The notes under the pieces were generated by a model. The model was given only the letters and a program-made list of their open reading frames with translations. It had not been told where the DNA came from and ran no database searches. A stretch of 64,000 nt of DNA from Streptomyces antimycoticus (GTDB taxonomy: Bacteria; Actinomycetota; Actinomycetes; Streptomycetales; Streptomycetaceae). The stretch's first letter is position 1; each line of letters starts with the position of its first letter. The stretch lies in assembly GCF_005405925.1 (NCBI RefSeq), contig NZ_BJHV01000001.1, positions 7,192,001 to 7,256,000 on the forward strand. The letters run 5' to 3'. Of this stretch, positions 54,021-62,587 are shown in pieces. Both the position numbers and the translations under genes were made by a program.

Positions 54021-55127
54021 ATGCCTAAGCCCGGAGAACTCACCTTCGTCGCGCCGCGTGGGGCCAAGAAGCCCCCGCGGCATCTTGCCGACCTCACACC
54101 CGCCGAGCGCCGGGAGGCCGTCGCCGCCCTCGGGGAGAAGCCCTTCCGGGCCAGTCAGGTGTCGCGTCACTACTTCGCGCGCTATGTCGACGACCCCGCA
54201 CAGTGGAGCGACATACCGGCGGCCGCGCGCGAGAAGCTGGCCGCCGGGCTGCTGCCGGAGCTGATGAGCGTGGTGCGCCACATCAGCTGTGACGACGACA
54301 CCACGCGCAAGACCCTGTGGCGGCTCTTCGACGGCACGCTCGTGGAGTCCGTGCTGATGCGCTACCCGGACCGGGTGACCATGTGCATCAGCTCACAGGC
54401 GGGTTGCGGGATGAACTGCCCGTTCTGCGCCACCGGCCAGGCGGGGCTGGACCGCAATCTGTCCACCGCCGAGATCGTGCACCAGATCGTCGACGGGATG
54501 CGGTCCCTCCGCGACGGCGAGATCCCCGGCGGCCCGGCCCGGCTGTCCAACATCGTCTTCATGGGCATGGGCGAGCCGCTGGCCAACTACAACCGCGTCG
54601 TCGGCGCCATCCGCCGGCTCACCGACCCCGAGCCCGACGGCCTCGGCCTCTCGCAGCGCGGCGTCACCGTCTCCACCGTCGGCCTCGTGCCGGCGATGCT
54701 GCGCTTCGCCGACGAGGGGTTCAAGTGCCGGCTCGCGGTGTCGCTGCACGCCCCCGACGACGAGCTGCGCGACACCCTCGTGCCGGTCAACACCCGCTGG
54801 AAGGTGCGCGAAGTCCTGGACGCCGCGTGGGAGTACGCGGAGAAGTCCGGCCGCCGGGTCTCCATCGAGTACGCGCTGATCAAGGACATCAACGACCAGG
54901 CGTGGCGCGCCGATCTGCTCGGCCGGCTGCTCAAGGGCCGCCGGGTGCATGTGAACCTCATTCCGCTGAATCCGACGCCCGGCTCCAAGTGGACGGCGTC
55001 CCGGCCCGAGGACGAGAAGGCGTTCGTGGCGGCCCTGGAAGCCCACGGGGTGCCGGTGACCGTCCGGGACACCCGTGGCCAGGAGATCGACGGGGCCTGC
55101 GGGCAGCTGGCGGCTTCGGAGCGCTGA
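54021..55127 (+). CDS. rlmN: Dual-specificity 23S rRNA/tRNA methyltransferase RlmN
   Basis: RlmN is a radical-SAM enzyme that methylates C2 of A2503 in 23S rRNA and A37 in some tRNAs. The 368-residue protein starts at ATG 54021. The radical-SAM cluster is CGMNCPFC (CxxxCxxC); the upstream conserved cysteine lies in [11 protein letters not shown], and the methyl-carrying cysteine is in [10 protein letters not shown] near the C-terminus. Other marks are [39 protein letters not shown] and [15 protein letters not shown]. Likely monocistronic between the cdsA terminator and the TPP riboswitch. Confidence 0.97.
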   Translation: MPKPGELTFVAPRGAKKPPRHLADLTPAERREAVAALGEKPFRASQVSRHYFARYVDDPAQWSDIPAAAREKLAAGLLPELMSVVRHISCDDDTTRKTLWRLFDGTLVESVLMRYPDRVTMCISSQAGCGMNCPFCATGQAGLDRNLSTAEIVHQIVDGMRSLRDGEIPGGPARLSNIVFMGMGEPLANYNRVVGAIRRLTDPEPDGLGLSQRGVTVSTVGLVPAMLRFADEGFKCRLAVSLHAPDDELRDTLVPVNTRWKVREVLDAAWEYAEKSGRRVSIEYALIKDINDQAWRADLLGRLLKGRRVHVNLIPLNPTPGSKWTASRPEDEKAFVAALEAHGVPVTVRDTRGQEIDGACGQLAASER

Positions 55128-55207
55128 GGACCGGCTGATACGGTGCCTGGGCATCGCTGCGTCATGCGATCGTCGTAAAACTGAACATCCGTACAAATAA
55201 ACATTCC

Positions 55208-55292
55208 GACAGGGGAGCGCTCAGAGCGCTGAGAGTGCGGCACGGCCGCAGACCCTCGGACCTGATCCGGGTCATACCGGCGTAGGGAGTCA
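55208..55292 (+). ncRNA. TPP riboswitch (THI element)
   Basis: The thi-box architecture is complete: AGGGGAGC, then GCTGAGAGTGCGGC (pyrimidine-sensor arm), GACCCTCGGACCTGATCCGG (pyrophosphate-sensor arm) and GTCATACCGGCGTAGGGAGT closing P1. It lies immediately before thiB (ATG 55301) and overlaps its ribosome-binding region, so thiamine pyrophosphate probably represses translation initiation of the importer by occluding the site. Confidence 0.95.
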
Positions 55293-55300
55293 GCATCACC

Positions 55301-56374
55301 ATGAACAGCCAGCTTCGGCGTGCCATCTCAGCCGCCCTCCTCGGCTCACTGGCCCTGGGCGCGCTCGTCGGCTGCGGCGAGGATTCCCAGAGCGGCGCGG
55401 ACTCCAAGACGGTCACCCTGGTCACGCATGACTCGTTCGCGGCCTCCAAGGCGGTCCTCAAGGAGTTCACCAAGGAGACCGGCTACAAGGTGCGGGTGCA
55501 GGCCGGGGGCGACGCCGGAGCCGCCGTCAACCAGGCGATCCTGTCCAAGGGCCATCCCCAGGGCGATGTGTTCTTCGGCGTCGACAACACCCTGCTCTCC
55601 CGGGCACTCGACAACGACCTGTTCACCCCCTTCACGGCCAAGGGCCTCGACAAGGTCCCGGCGGCCCTTCAGCTCGACCGGGCCGAGCACCGTGTCACCC
55701 CCGTCGACTTCGGCGACATATGTGTCAACTACGACCGTAAGTACTTCGCCGACAAGAAGCTGACGCCGCCCCGGACGCTGGAGGATCTGACCAAGCCCGC
55801 CTACAAGAACCTCCTCGTCACCGAGAACGCGGCCACCTCGTCCCCCGGTCTCGGCTTCCTCCTCGCCACGGCCGCCAAGTACGGCGACGACGGCTGGAAG
55901 GGCTACTGGAAGAAGCTGCGGGCCAACGGTGTCGAGGTCGTCGACGGCTGGGAGCAGGCGTATTACGACCGGTTCTCCGGCTCGGCCGGCGGCGGCAAGG
56001 GCGACCGGCCGCTCGTCGTCTCCTACGCATCGAGCCCGCCCGCCGAGGTGGCCGACGCCAAGACCAAGCCCGCCGAGGCCCCCACCGGGGTGGCGACGGG
56101 CACCTGTTTCCGGCAGGTGGAGTTCGCCGGGCTGCTGAACGGCGCGGACAACACCAAGGGCGGCAAGGCGCTGCTGGACTTCCTGCTGAGCAAGCGGTTC
56201 CAGGAGGACGTCCCGCTGAACATGTACGTCAACCCGGCGCGCGAGGACGCCAAGCTGCCGGAGCTGTTCACCCGATACGGGACCAGGATCGCCGACTCGG
56301 CCACCCTGGCGCCGCAGAAGATCGCCAAGAACCGTGAGTCGTGGGTCAAGACATGGTCCTCGCTGGTCCTGTAG
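55301..56374 (+). CDS. thiB: Thiamine ABC transporter substrate-binding lipoprotein
   Basis: A 357-residue ThiB-family binding protein for thiamine or its phosphates, anchored at the outer membrane face. The signal peptide MNSQLRRAISAALLGSLALG ends in the lipobox LVGC, the cysteine being lipidated. Binding-protein features: KTVTLVTHDSFAASKAVLKE, FGVDNTLLSRALDNDLFTP, GDICVNYDRKYFADKKLTPP, TSSPGLGFLLATAAKYGDDG, WEQAYYDRFSGSAGGGKGDR and the Cys-containing GTCFRQVEFAGLL. The TPP riboswitch directly upstream, and the permease and ATPase behind it, strongly support thiamine uptake. Confidence 0.94.
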   Translation: MNSQLRRAISAALLGSLALGALVGCGEDSQSGADSKTVTLVTHDSFAASKAVLKEFTKETGYKVRVQAGGDAGAAVNQAILSKGHPQGDVFFGVDNTLLSRALDNDLFTPFTAKGLDKVPAALQLDRAEHRVTPVDFGDICVNYDRKYFADKKLTPPRTLEDLTKPAYKNLLVTENAATSSPGLGFLLATAAKYGDDGWKGYWKKLRANGVEVVDGWEQAYYDRFSGSAGGGKGDRPLVVSYASSPPAEVADAKTKPAEAPTGVATGTCFRQVEFAGLLNGADNTKGGKALLDFLLSKRFQEDVPLNMYVNPAREDAKLPELFTRYGTRIADSATLAPQKIAKNRESWVKTWSSLVL

Positions 56375-58083
56375 AGCCTCGCGAGAACCGTAAGGCGGCC
56401 GACGGCCACCGTAAGACCGACAGGACAGACGGCGGCGGCCGTCGCGCGCTCGCCCTCCGGCTCGCTCTGATGGCGGTGCCGCTCGCCTTCTTCGCGGTCT
56501 TCTTCGCCTATCCCGTGGCCGCCATCGTCACCCGGGGGCTGCGCGTCGGAGGGCGGTGGCGGTTCGGCCGGATCGCCGAGGTGGTGACCGATCCGGCGAC
56601 GCTGGACGTCCTGTGGTTCACCTGCTGGCAGGCGGTCGCGTCGACCGCCCTCACGCTCGCGGTCGCGCTGCCCGGCGCCTATGTCTTCGCCCGCTTCGAC
56701 TTCCCCGGCAAGGGGCTGCTGCGGGCCGTGGTGACCGTGCCGTTCGTCCTGCCGACCGTCGTCGCCGGATCCGCCTTCCTGGCCCTGCTCGGCCGGGGCG
56801 GGCTGCTGGACGAGCTGTGGGGGATGCGGCTCGACACCTCCGTCTGGGCGATCCTCCTGGCCCATGTCTTCTTCAACTACGCGGTCGTCGTCAGGAGCGT
56901 CGGTGGGCTGTGGGCCCAGCTCGACCCGCGCCAGGAGGAGGCCGCGCGGGTGCTCGGCGCGAGCCGGCTGTCGGCCTGGCGCCGGGTGACGCTGCCCGCG
57001 CTGGCGCCCGCCGTGGCCGCCGCCGCGCTGATGGTGTTCCTGTTCACCTTCACCTCCTTCGGCGTGATCCAGATCCTCGGCGGCCCCCGCTACGCCACCC
57101 TTGAGGTGGCGATCTACCGGGAGACCGCGCAGCTGCTCGACCTGCCCACGGCCGCGGTGCTCACCCTCGTCCAGTTCGCCGCGGTCGCTGCCGTGTTGGC
57201 CCTGCACGCGTGGACCGTAAGGCGCCGGGAGAGCGCCCTGCGGATCGTCGACCCCGGCCGCACGGCGCGCCGGCCGAGCGGCCCGGCCCAGTGGGCGCTG
57301 CTGTGGGGCGTGCTGGCGGTGGTCGCGCTGCTGATCGTGACACCGCTCGCGGTGCTGGTGGAACGCTCGCTGAACGGACCGGACGGCTACGGCTTCACCT
57401 ACTACGAGGCGCTCAAGTCGGCCGCCGACAGCGGAGGCACCTTCTTCGTGGCCCCCATGGAGGCCATCGGGAACTCCCTGCGGTACGCGGCGGTCGCCAC
57501 CGTCTTCGCCCTCGCCGTGGGCGGCCTCGCCGCCGCCGCGCTCACCCGTAAGGCGGGCAGGCTGGTACGGGGCTTCGACGCGCTGCTGATGCTGCCGCTG
57601 GGCACCTCGGCCGTCACCGTGGGATTCGGGTTTCTGATCGCTCTCGACGAGCCCCCGCTGGACCTGCGGGCCTCCTGGGTCCTGGTGCCGCTCGCCCAGG
57701 CCCTGGTGGGCGTGCCCTTCGTCGTACGGACCATGCTGCCCGTGCTGCGGGCGGTGGACCACCGGCTCCGGGAGGCGGCGGCCGTGCTCGGGGCGTCCCC
57801 GTGGCGGGTCTGGCGGGAAGTGGACCTGCCGTTGGTGGGACGGGCCGTGGCGGTCGCGGCGGGCTTCGCGTTCGCCGTGTCCCTGGGCGAGTTCGGGGCG
57901 ACCGTCTTCATCGCGCGCCCCGACCAGCCGACCCTGCCGGTGGCCATCGCCCGGTTCCTGGGCCGGGCCGGACAGCTCTCCTACGGGCAGGCGATGGCCC
58001 TGAGCACGATCCTGATGCTGGTCTGCGCCGGATCGCTGCTGGCGCTCGAGCGCATCCGCACCGACCGTTCCGGAGAGTTCTGA
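56353..58083 (+). CDS. thiP: Thiamine ABC transporter permease (fused two-domain ThiP type)
   Basis: A 576-residue membrane protein with two tandem six-helix BPD_transp domains, as in ThiP: first half LALMAVPLAFFAVFFAYPVA to LTLVQFAAVAAVLALHAW, second half LLWGVLAVVALLIVTPLAVL to ILMLVCAGSLLALERI. Both halves carry the EAA loop that contacts the ATPase: QEEAARVLGASRLSAWRRVT and LREAAAVLGASPWRVWREVD. ATG 56353 overlaps the thiB 3' end by 22 bp; GTG 56341 is an earlier alternative. The thiQ start directly follows the stop. Confidence 0.92.
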   Translation: MVLAGPVEPRENRKAADGHRKTDRTDGGGRRALALRLALMAVPLAFFAVFFAYPVAAIVTRGLRVGGRWRFGRIAEVVTDPATLDVLWFTCWQAVASTALTLAVALPGAYVFARFDFPGKGLLRAVVTVPFVLPTVVAGSAFLALLGRGGLLDELWGMRLDTSVWAILLAHVFFNYAVVVRSVGGLWAQLDPRQEEAARVLGASRLSAWRRVTLPALAPAVAAAALMVFLFTFTSFGVIQILGGPRYATLEVAIYRETAQLLDLPTAAVLTLVQFAAVAAVLALHAWTVRRRESALRIVDPGRTARRPSGPAQWALLWGVLAVVALLIVTPLAVLVERSLNGPDGYGFTYYEALKSAADSGGTFFVAPMEAIGNSLRYAAVATVFALAVGGLAAAALTRKAGRLVRGFDALLMLPLGTSAVTVGFGFLIALDEPPLDLRASWVLVPLAQALVGVPFVVRTMLPVLRAVDHRLREAAAVLGASPWRVWREVDLPLVGRAVAVAAGFAFAVSLGEFGATVFIARPDQPTLPVAIARFLGRAGQLSYGQAMALSTILMLVCAGSLLALERIRTDRSGEF

Positions 58084-59121
58084 ATGACGCTGCTGCGACT
58101 GGACGAGGTGACCGTAAGGTTCGGCCGGCGCGACGCGCTGGACGCCGTGGATCTGGAGGTCGCCGAGCACGAGACGGTCTGTGTGCTGGGCCCGAGCGGA
58201 AGCGGCAAGTCCACCATGCTGCGCGTGGTGGCCGGGCTGCAGCGCGCCGACGCCGGCCGGGTGTCGCTCGCCGGACAGGACCAGAGCGGGGTGCCCACGC
58301 ATCGGCGCGGGGTGGGGCTGATGTTCCAGGACCACCAGCTGTTCCCGCAGCGGGACGTGGGCGGCAACGTCGCCTTCGGGCTGCGGATGCGCAAGGTGGG
58401 GCGCGCGGAGGCGGATCGCCGGGTCGCCGAACTGCTGGAGCTGGTGGGACTGCCGGGCGCCCAGCGCCGCCCCGTCGACTCGCTCTCCGGCGGCGAGCAG
58501 CAGCGGGTGGCGCTCGCCCGCGCGCTGGCCCCACGGCCCAAGCTGCTGATGCTGGACGAGCCGCTGGGCCAGCTCGACCGGGGGCTGCGGGAGCGGCTGG
58601 TGGTGGAGCTCCGCGAGCTCTTCGCACGGCTGGGGACCACCGTCCTCGCGGTCACCCACGACCAAGGCGAGGCGTTCGCGCTCGCGGACCGGGTGGTGGT
58701 GATGGACAACGGCCGGATCGCCCAGACCGGCACCCCGCTGGAGGTGTGGCAGCGGCCCGCCACCGAGTTCGTCGCCCGCTTCCTCGGCTTCGACAATGTG
58801 GTCGAGGCGATCGTGGACGGTGAGGTCGCCGACACCCGCTGGGGCAAGCTGCCCGTTCCGCCCGGCTCACGGCCGGGCCCCACCAGGCTGCTGGTCCGCC
58901 CGGCCGGGGTACGGCTGACGGACCCCGAGGAGGGGCTGGCGTGCACCGTGGAGACGCGCACCTTCCGCGGCGACCATGTGGCGCTCGTCCTGCGGCTGCC
59001 GGACCCGGCCGCGCCGCCCCTGGAGGCGTCCTGCGCCCTGCGGGACGCCCCGGAGGCGGGGGCCCGGGTGGGAGTGGCCTTCGACCCGGCCGATGTGGTG
59101 CTGCTGGACGCCGAGGTCTGA
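58084..59121 (+). CDS. thiQ: Thiamine ABC transporter ATP-binding protein
   Basis: A 345-residue ATPase that powers the importer. Walker A GPSGSGKSTMLRVVAGL, Q-loop MFQDHQLFPQ, signature LSGGEQQRVALARALA, Walker B LLMLDEPLGQLD and H-loop VTHDQGEA are all intact. The C-terminal 110 residues form a TOBE/regulatory domain (RLLVRPAGVRLTDPEEGLAC) found in sugar- and polyamine-type importers. ATG 58084 follows the thiP stop with no gap. A bulged hairpin (59153-59192) follows. Confidence 0.93.
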   Translation: MTLLRLDEVTVRFGRRDALDAVDLEVAEHETVCVLGPSGSGKSTMLRVVAGLQRADAGRVSLAGQDQSGVPTHRRGVGLMFQDHQLFPQRDVGGNVAFGLRMRKVGRAEADRRVAELLELVGLPGAQRRPVDSLSGGEQQRVALARALAPRPKLLMLDEPLGQLDRGLRERLVVELRELFARLGTTVLAVTHDQGEAFALADRVVVMDNGRIAQTGTPLEVWQRPATEFVARFLGFDNVVEAIVDGEVADTRWGKLPVPPGSRPGPTRLLVRPAGVRLTDPEEGLACTVETRTFRGDHVALVLRLPDPAAPPLEASCALRDAPEAGARVGVAFDPADVVLLDAEV

Positions 59122-59152
59122 CGCCTGGGTTCCTGGCGTCGCCGCGCTTGCG

Positions 59153-59192
59153 CCGGGGGCCTGACGCTGGACTACGGCGCGCCAGGCCCCGG
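59153..59192 (+). terminator. Hairpin after thiQ
   Basis: CCGGGGGCCTG pairs with CAGGCCCCGG (one bulged G) around a loop of about 19 nt, 31 bp after the thiQ stop. It is a moderate candidate terminator for the thiBPQ transcript before the convergent LOG gene. Confidence 0.5.
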
Positions 59193-59232
59193 GTGCGACA
59201 ACTTCCCTGCGCAGCGCCTTCTTGACGTCAGG

Positions 59233-60330
59233 TCAGCCCAGGAGCGACAGCAGCGCTTCGGGTGCCTCGTCCACCGAGTCCACCAGTGCGATACGGGCCT
59301 TCATGGACCGTCCCTCCGCGAGCGCTTCGAGCAGCGGCCAGGTGGGCAGCCGCCGGGTCCAGTGGTCCCGGTCCACCAGCACCATCGGGGTGGGCTCACC
59401 GCGCGACTCGTAGTAGTTCGGCGTCGCGTTGTCGAAGATCTCCTGGACGGTTCCGGCGGCGCCCGGCAGGAAGACCACGCCCGCGGTCGAGCGCGCCAAC
59501 AGCCCGTCCTCCCGGGTGGCGTTGGCGAAGTACTTGGCGATGTGCGAGGCGAACGCGCTGGGCGGCTCGTGTCCGTAGAACCAGGTGGGGATGCCGACCG
59601 ACGCACCGCCGTCCGGCCAGCGCTCGCGCACCGCGAAGGCGGCCTCGGCCCATGCCCCGATGGACGGCCGGAACGAGGGCGTCTTGCCGAGCAGTTCGAG
59701 CGCCTTGTCCAGCATCGCGTCCTCGTGCGGGGCCGCGTAGGCGCCCAGGTTCGCGGCCTCCATCGCACCCGGCCCGCCGCCCGTCGCGACCGTGAGACCG
59801 GTCCGTGCCAGGGCCCGCCCGAGGCGGGCGGCGCCCGCGAACCCGTCGGAGCCGCGCTCCAGGGCGTGGCCGCCCATGACGCCCACCACCCGCGTCCCGA
59901 CGAGGAATTCGTCGAGCGCGTCGGAGATCGCGTCGTCGTGGATGGAGCGCAGCATCGAGGCGAAGATGTCGCCGTCCGTCTTGGTCCGCTGGAACCAGGC
60001 GTAGGCGAGCGCGTCCGGCGTCCGCGCGTAACCGTGCTGGGTGAGGCCCTCGAAGAGCTGCGCGGGCGAGTAGAGGGTGCCGCGGTACGGATCGAACGGC
60101 AGATCCGGCACCGGCGGGAACACCAGCGCACTCCCGGCCCGGACCTTCGCGGCCGCCTCGGACTCCATCGGGCAGCCGAGGAAGACCGCCTCGCTGGTGT
60201 CGGTGGAGAGGAGTGCCGCGGTACGGCTCGTCAGGTCCACGGACTGGACCCGGAACCCGGCCAGGGTGCCGCGGGCGACGACCTGGTCGAACTCCTCGAT
60301 GGACTCTATTTCCCGGTCTGGTTCCTGCAC
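59233..60330 (-). CDS. LOG-family protein with a long N-terminal domain
   Basis: A 365-residue protein; residues about 165-345 form a Rossmann-like LOG domain with TVATGGGPGAMEAANLGAYA and VVFLPGAAGTVQEIFDNATP (the canonical form is GGGxGxM and PGGxGTxxE, here PGAAGTxxE). True LOG enzymes release free cytokinin bases from nucleotides. The N-terminal 160 residues (ESIEEFDQVVARGTLAGFRV, LGCPMESEAAAKVRAGSALV, FDPYRGTLYSPAQLFEGL) are extra and of unknown function. GTG 60330 is the start. Cytoplasmic; convergent with thiQ. Confidence 0.82.
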   Translation of the reverse strand: MQEPDREIESIEEFDQVVARGTLAGFRVQSVDLTSRTAALLSTDTSEAVFLGCPMESEAAAKVRAGSALVFPPVPDLPFDPYRGTLYSPAQLFEGLTQHGYARTPDALAYAWFQRTKTDGDIFASMLRSIHDDAISDALDEFLVGTRVVGVMGGHALERGSDGFAGAARLGRALARTGLTVATGGGPGAMEAANLGAYAAPHEDAMLDKALELLGKTPSFRPSIGAWAEAAFAVRERWPDGGASVGIPTWFYGHEPPSAFASHIAKYFANATREDGLLARSTAGVVFLPGAAGTVQEIFDNATPNYYESRGEPTPMVLVDRDHWTRRLPTWPLLEALAEGRSMKARIALVDSVDEAPEALLSLLG

Positions 60331-60435
60331 GCCGACATGCTAATCACACCGGAGGTGGGGGGTTGTGGATTGAGGCAATCGTGACCGGGCCACTCCGTCG
60401 CACAATCCAGGCATGGACACCAACACCCGAGAAAT

Positions 60436-61689
60436 TCAGCGGTGGAACGGCATCGCCGTGAGATGCGCCACCACCCACACCAGCGGCACCAGCAGCGCCA
60501 GCAGAGCCGTCGCGCGCAGCGCGGCCGCCCCGCGGAGCAGCCGGGCCGGGGCGCCGAGGCGGAGCAGCGCGGCCGTCGTGCGCTCGCGCGCGCTCCTCGC
60601 CTCCACGACCGCGGTCAGGGTGGTGGCCGCGGCGCACAGCGTGACCAGCGCGGCACCCAGACCGGTGAGCGGGCCGAAGGCATGGGCGCCGGACGGCCCC
60701 GAGGCCCTTCCGTACAGCTCCAGGACGGCGTATCCGGCGGCGGCCAGGGCGCACAGCGCGCCGACCGGACGTCCGATCAGACCGGCCTCCTGCTGGAGCA
60801 TGCGCCCGGCCAGCAGTCGCAGCACACCAGGCCGCCCGACGGCCAGCAGCCTGCCGCACAGATGGGTGAGACCGGGCCCGGCCAGCACCAGCCCGAGCGC
60901 CGCCAGTGCCCAGCCGCCCACCACGCCGGGCGGGTTGCCGCCGAGCCGGCCCGGCACGGCGAGCAGGGCGTCGGGGTGCGGGGGCGCGTCGCCGCTCGCG
61001 TATGCCTGGAGGGCGAGTCCGGCCGCGGTCAGGGCGATGCCCCACGGAAGGCCGGAGGTGGCCCGGTGGGGCCAAGGGGCGACCGGCCCCGTCACGACGG
61101 TGGGCGGGGCCGGGACCGCCGGGCGTCGGGCGCCCCGTGGTTGGCGGGGCGGCTGGTGCCAGGCCCGCGGCTGCCGGGGCCACAGCCCGGCCGCACACGC
61201 CGCGCCCACCAGCACCGGGACGACGGCGAGCAGCGTCACGGTGCCGGCCAGGGGCAGCGGCCGACCGCTGCCGAGCTGCCGGCCGACCGCCCCGCTTCCG
61301 GCCCAGTCCAGCCAGGAGCCGAGGTCGCCACGCAGATACAGGAAGACCAGCAGCGCCAGCACACCGCCGAGCGCGCAGGCGGCCGCCATCGAGACCGCCG
61401 CGAGCAGTGCCGCTCGGGCCGGGCCGAGCCCGACCGCGGCGAAACCGGGGCCCGGCCCGGTGCTGGGGTCGGCGCGGCCCACGGCGACGGCCAGATGGAC
61501 CGTCGCGGCCAGTGGCACGAGGCACCACAGCAGCCGCCCCACCGCGCCCTGCGAGTCCGCCGGATGGCCCGAGGCGAATCCGAGGGCGCTCAGCAGCAGA
61601 AAGCTCGCGCCCGCCGCCGCGACGGTGACCAGCGACCGCCGCAGCAGCACCGATGGGCGGGCACCGCGGGTCAGACGGAGGCTGAGCAC
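60436..61689 (-). CDS. ABC exporter permease-type membrane protein
   Basis: A 417-residue integral membrane protein, GTG 61689, overlapping the ATPase gene by 19 bp. About eight to ten membrane helices are visible (SLVTVAAAGASFLLLSALGF, ALLAAVSMAAACALGGVLAL, LAGTVTLLAVVPVLVGAACA, ALAALGLVLAGPGLTHLCGR, ALLALLVPLVWVVAHL). A large Pro/Arg-rich loop (about residues 180-210) is predicted to be soluble. The arrangement is FtsX/MacB-like, in which a permease with a soluble loop works with a small ATPase, but the similarity is weak and the substrate unknown. Confidence 0.78.
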   Translation of the reverse strand: MLSLRLTRGARPSVLLRRSLVTVAAAGASFLLLSALGFASGHPADSQGAVGRLLWCLVPLAATVHLAVAVGRADPSTGPGPGFAAVGLGPARAALLAAVSMAAACALGGVLALLVFLYLRGDLGSWLDWAGSGAVGRQLGSGRPLPLAGTVTLLAVVPVLVGAACAAGLWPRQPRAWHQPPRQPRGARRPAVPAPPTVVTGPVAPWPHRATSGLPWGIALTAAGLALQAYASGDAPPHPDALLAVPGRLGGNPPGVVGGWALAALGLVLAGPGLTHLCGRLLAVGRPGVLRLLAGRMLQQEAGLIGRPVGALCALAAAGYAVLELYGRASGPSGAHAFGPLTGLGAALVTLCAAATTLTAVVEARSARERTTAALLRLGAPARLLRGAAALRATALLALLVPLVWVVAHLTAMPFHR

Positions 61690-62405
61690 GCGGCCCTGCC
61701 TTCCGCCTCGGAGGGGTCCGAGCCCACCCGGCGCCCGTCGAGCAGGGCGACGGTGCGGTCGGCGAGGGTGGCCACCTCCTCATCATGAGTCGCGAGGACG
61801 ACGGTGATGTCGTGGGAGCGAGCCGCCGAGGTGAGGGTGCGCAGCACCTGGGCGCGGTCGGCCTGGTGCAGCGGGGCGGTCGGCTCGTCGGCGAAGAGGA
61901 CGCTGGGCCCGGCGGCCAGGGCACGGGCGATGGCGACCCGCTGGCGCTGCGACTGCAGCAGCGCGGCGGGCCGCACCCGGGCGCATTCGCCGACGTCGAG
62001 CCGGTCCAGCCACTCGCACGCCGCGCTCTTCGCGGCGCGCCGCCCGGTGCCGCGCAGCATCAGGGCGAGCGCGGCGTTCTCCCAGGCGGTGAGCTCGGGG
62101 ATGAGGTGGGGCTCGGTGCCGATCCAGCCGAAGTGGTCGCGCCGCAGCCGTTCGAGACCGAGTGGGGGGAGGCTGTGCACGGGGACGCCCTTGAACCACA
62201 CCTCCCCGCCGTCCGGGACGAGGTGGCCCGCCAGGCAGGTGAGGAGGGTGGTCTTGCCGCAGCCCCGTGGGCCGGTGACGGCGAGGATCTCGCCTTCTCG
62301 GGCGCCGAGGGAGACACCGAGGAGGGCGGGTGAGCCGCCGTAGGCATACGACACGGTGCGTGCCGCGAGCATGTCGTCGTCCGGCGGAGCCACCATCCCG
62401 AGCAC
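61671..62405 (-). CDS. ABC transporter ATP-binding protein with degenerate signature motif
   Basis: A 244-residue ATPase, GTG 62405 with AAGGCGAG upstream. Walker A is GPRGCGKTTLLTCLAGHL, Walker B SVLFADEPTAPL and the H-loop ATHDEEV. The ABC signature, normally LSGGQ, reads LLQSQRQRVAIARALA here, so the composite ATP site is abnormal; such changes occur in weakly active or asymmetric transporters. It overlaps the permease gene by 19 bp, so the two are translationally coupled and form one exporter-like unit. Confidence 0.86.
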   Translation of the reverse strand: MLGMVAPPDDDMLAARTVSYAYGGSPALLGVSLGAREGEILAVTGPRGCGKTTLLTCLAGHLVPDGGEVWFKGVPVHSLPPLGLERLRRDHFGWIGTEPHLIPELTAWENAALALMLRGTGRRAAKSAACEWLDRLDVGECARVRPAALLQSQRQRVAIARALAAGPSVLFADEPTAPLHQADRAQVLRTLTSAARSHDITVVLATHDEEVATLADRTVALLDGRRVGSDPSEAEGRAACSASV

Positions 62406-62533
62406 CTCGCCTTACCTGCGATCGTCTCATTCCCCCGGTTGGGTGAACGAGCGCGAAGCCAATGGGTCACTGGCACGGTAAGGACTCGGGTGGGGGCCCG
62501 CGCCCAGGCTCGGCGCGGGTGGTCCCCATTTCC

Positions 62534-62587
62534 TCCGATCAGCCCTGATCGGGGTCGGGCTCCGATCAGCCCTGATCGGGTCCGGGG
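62534..62587. repeat. Tandem duplication of a 27-bp hairpin-containing unit at the 3' end of the ThDP gene
   Basis: TCCGATCAGCCCTGATCGGG occurs at 62534-62553 and again at 62561-62580, i.e. a 27-bp unit duplicated in tandem. Each copy contains the hairpin CCGATCAG-ccc-TGATCGG. The second copy includes the last codons and stop of the minus-strand gene; the first lies just downstream of it. They look like a doubled terminator. Confidence 0.7.

Noticed and set aside
59122..59232. A small gene between thiQ and the LOG gene
   Set aside because: Only short frames with no start signal or codon bias are present; the segment looks like a terminator region.
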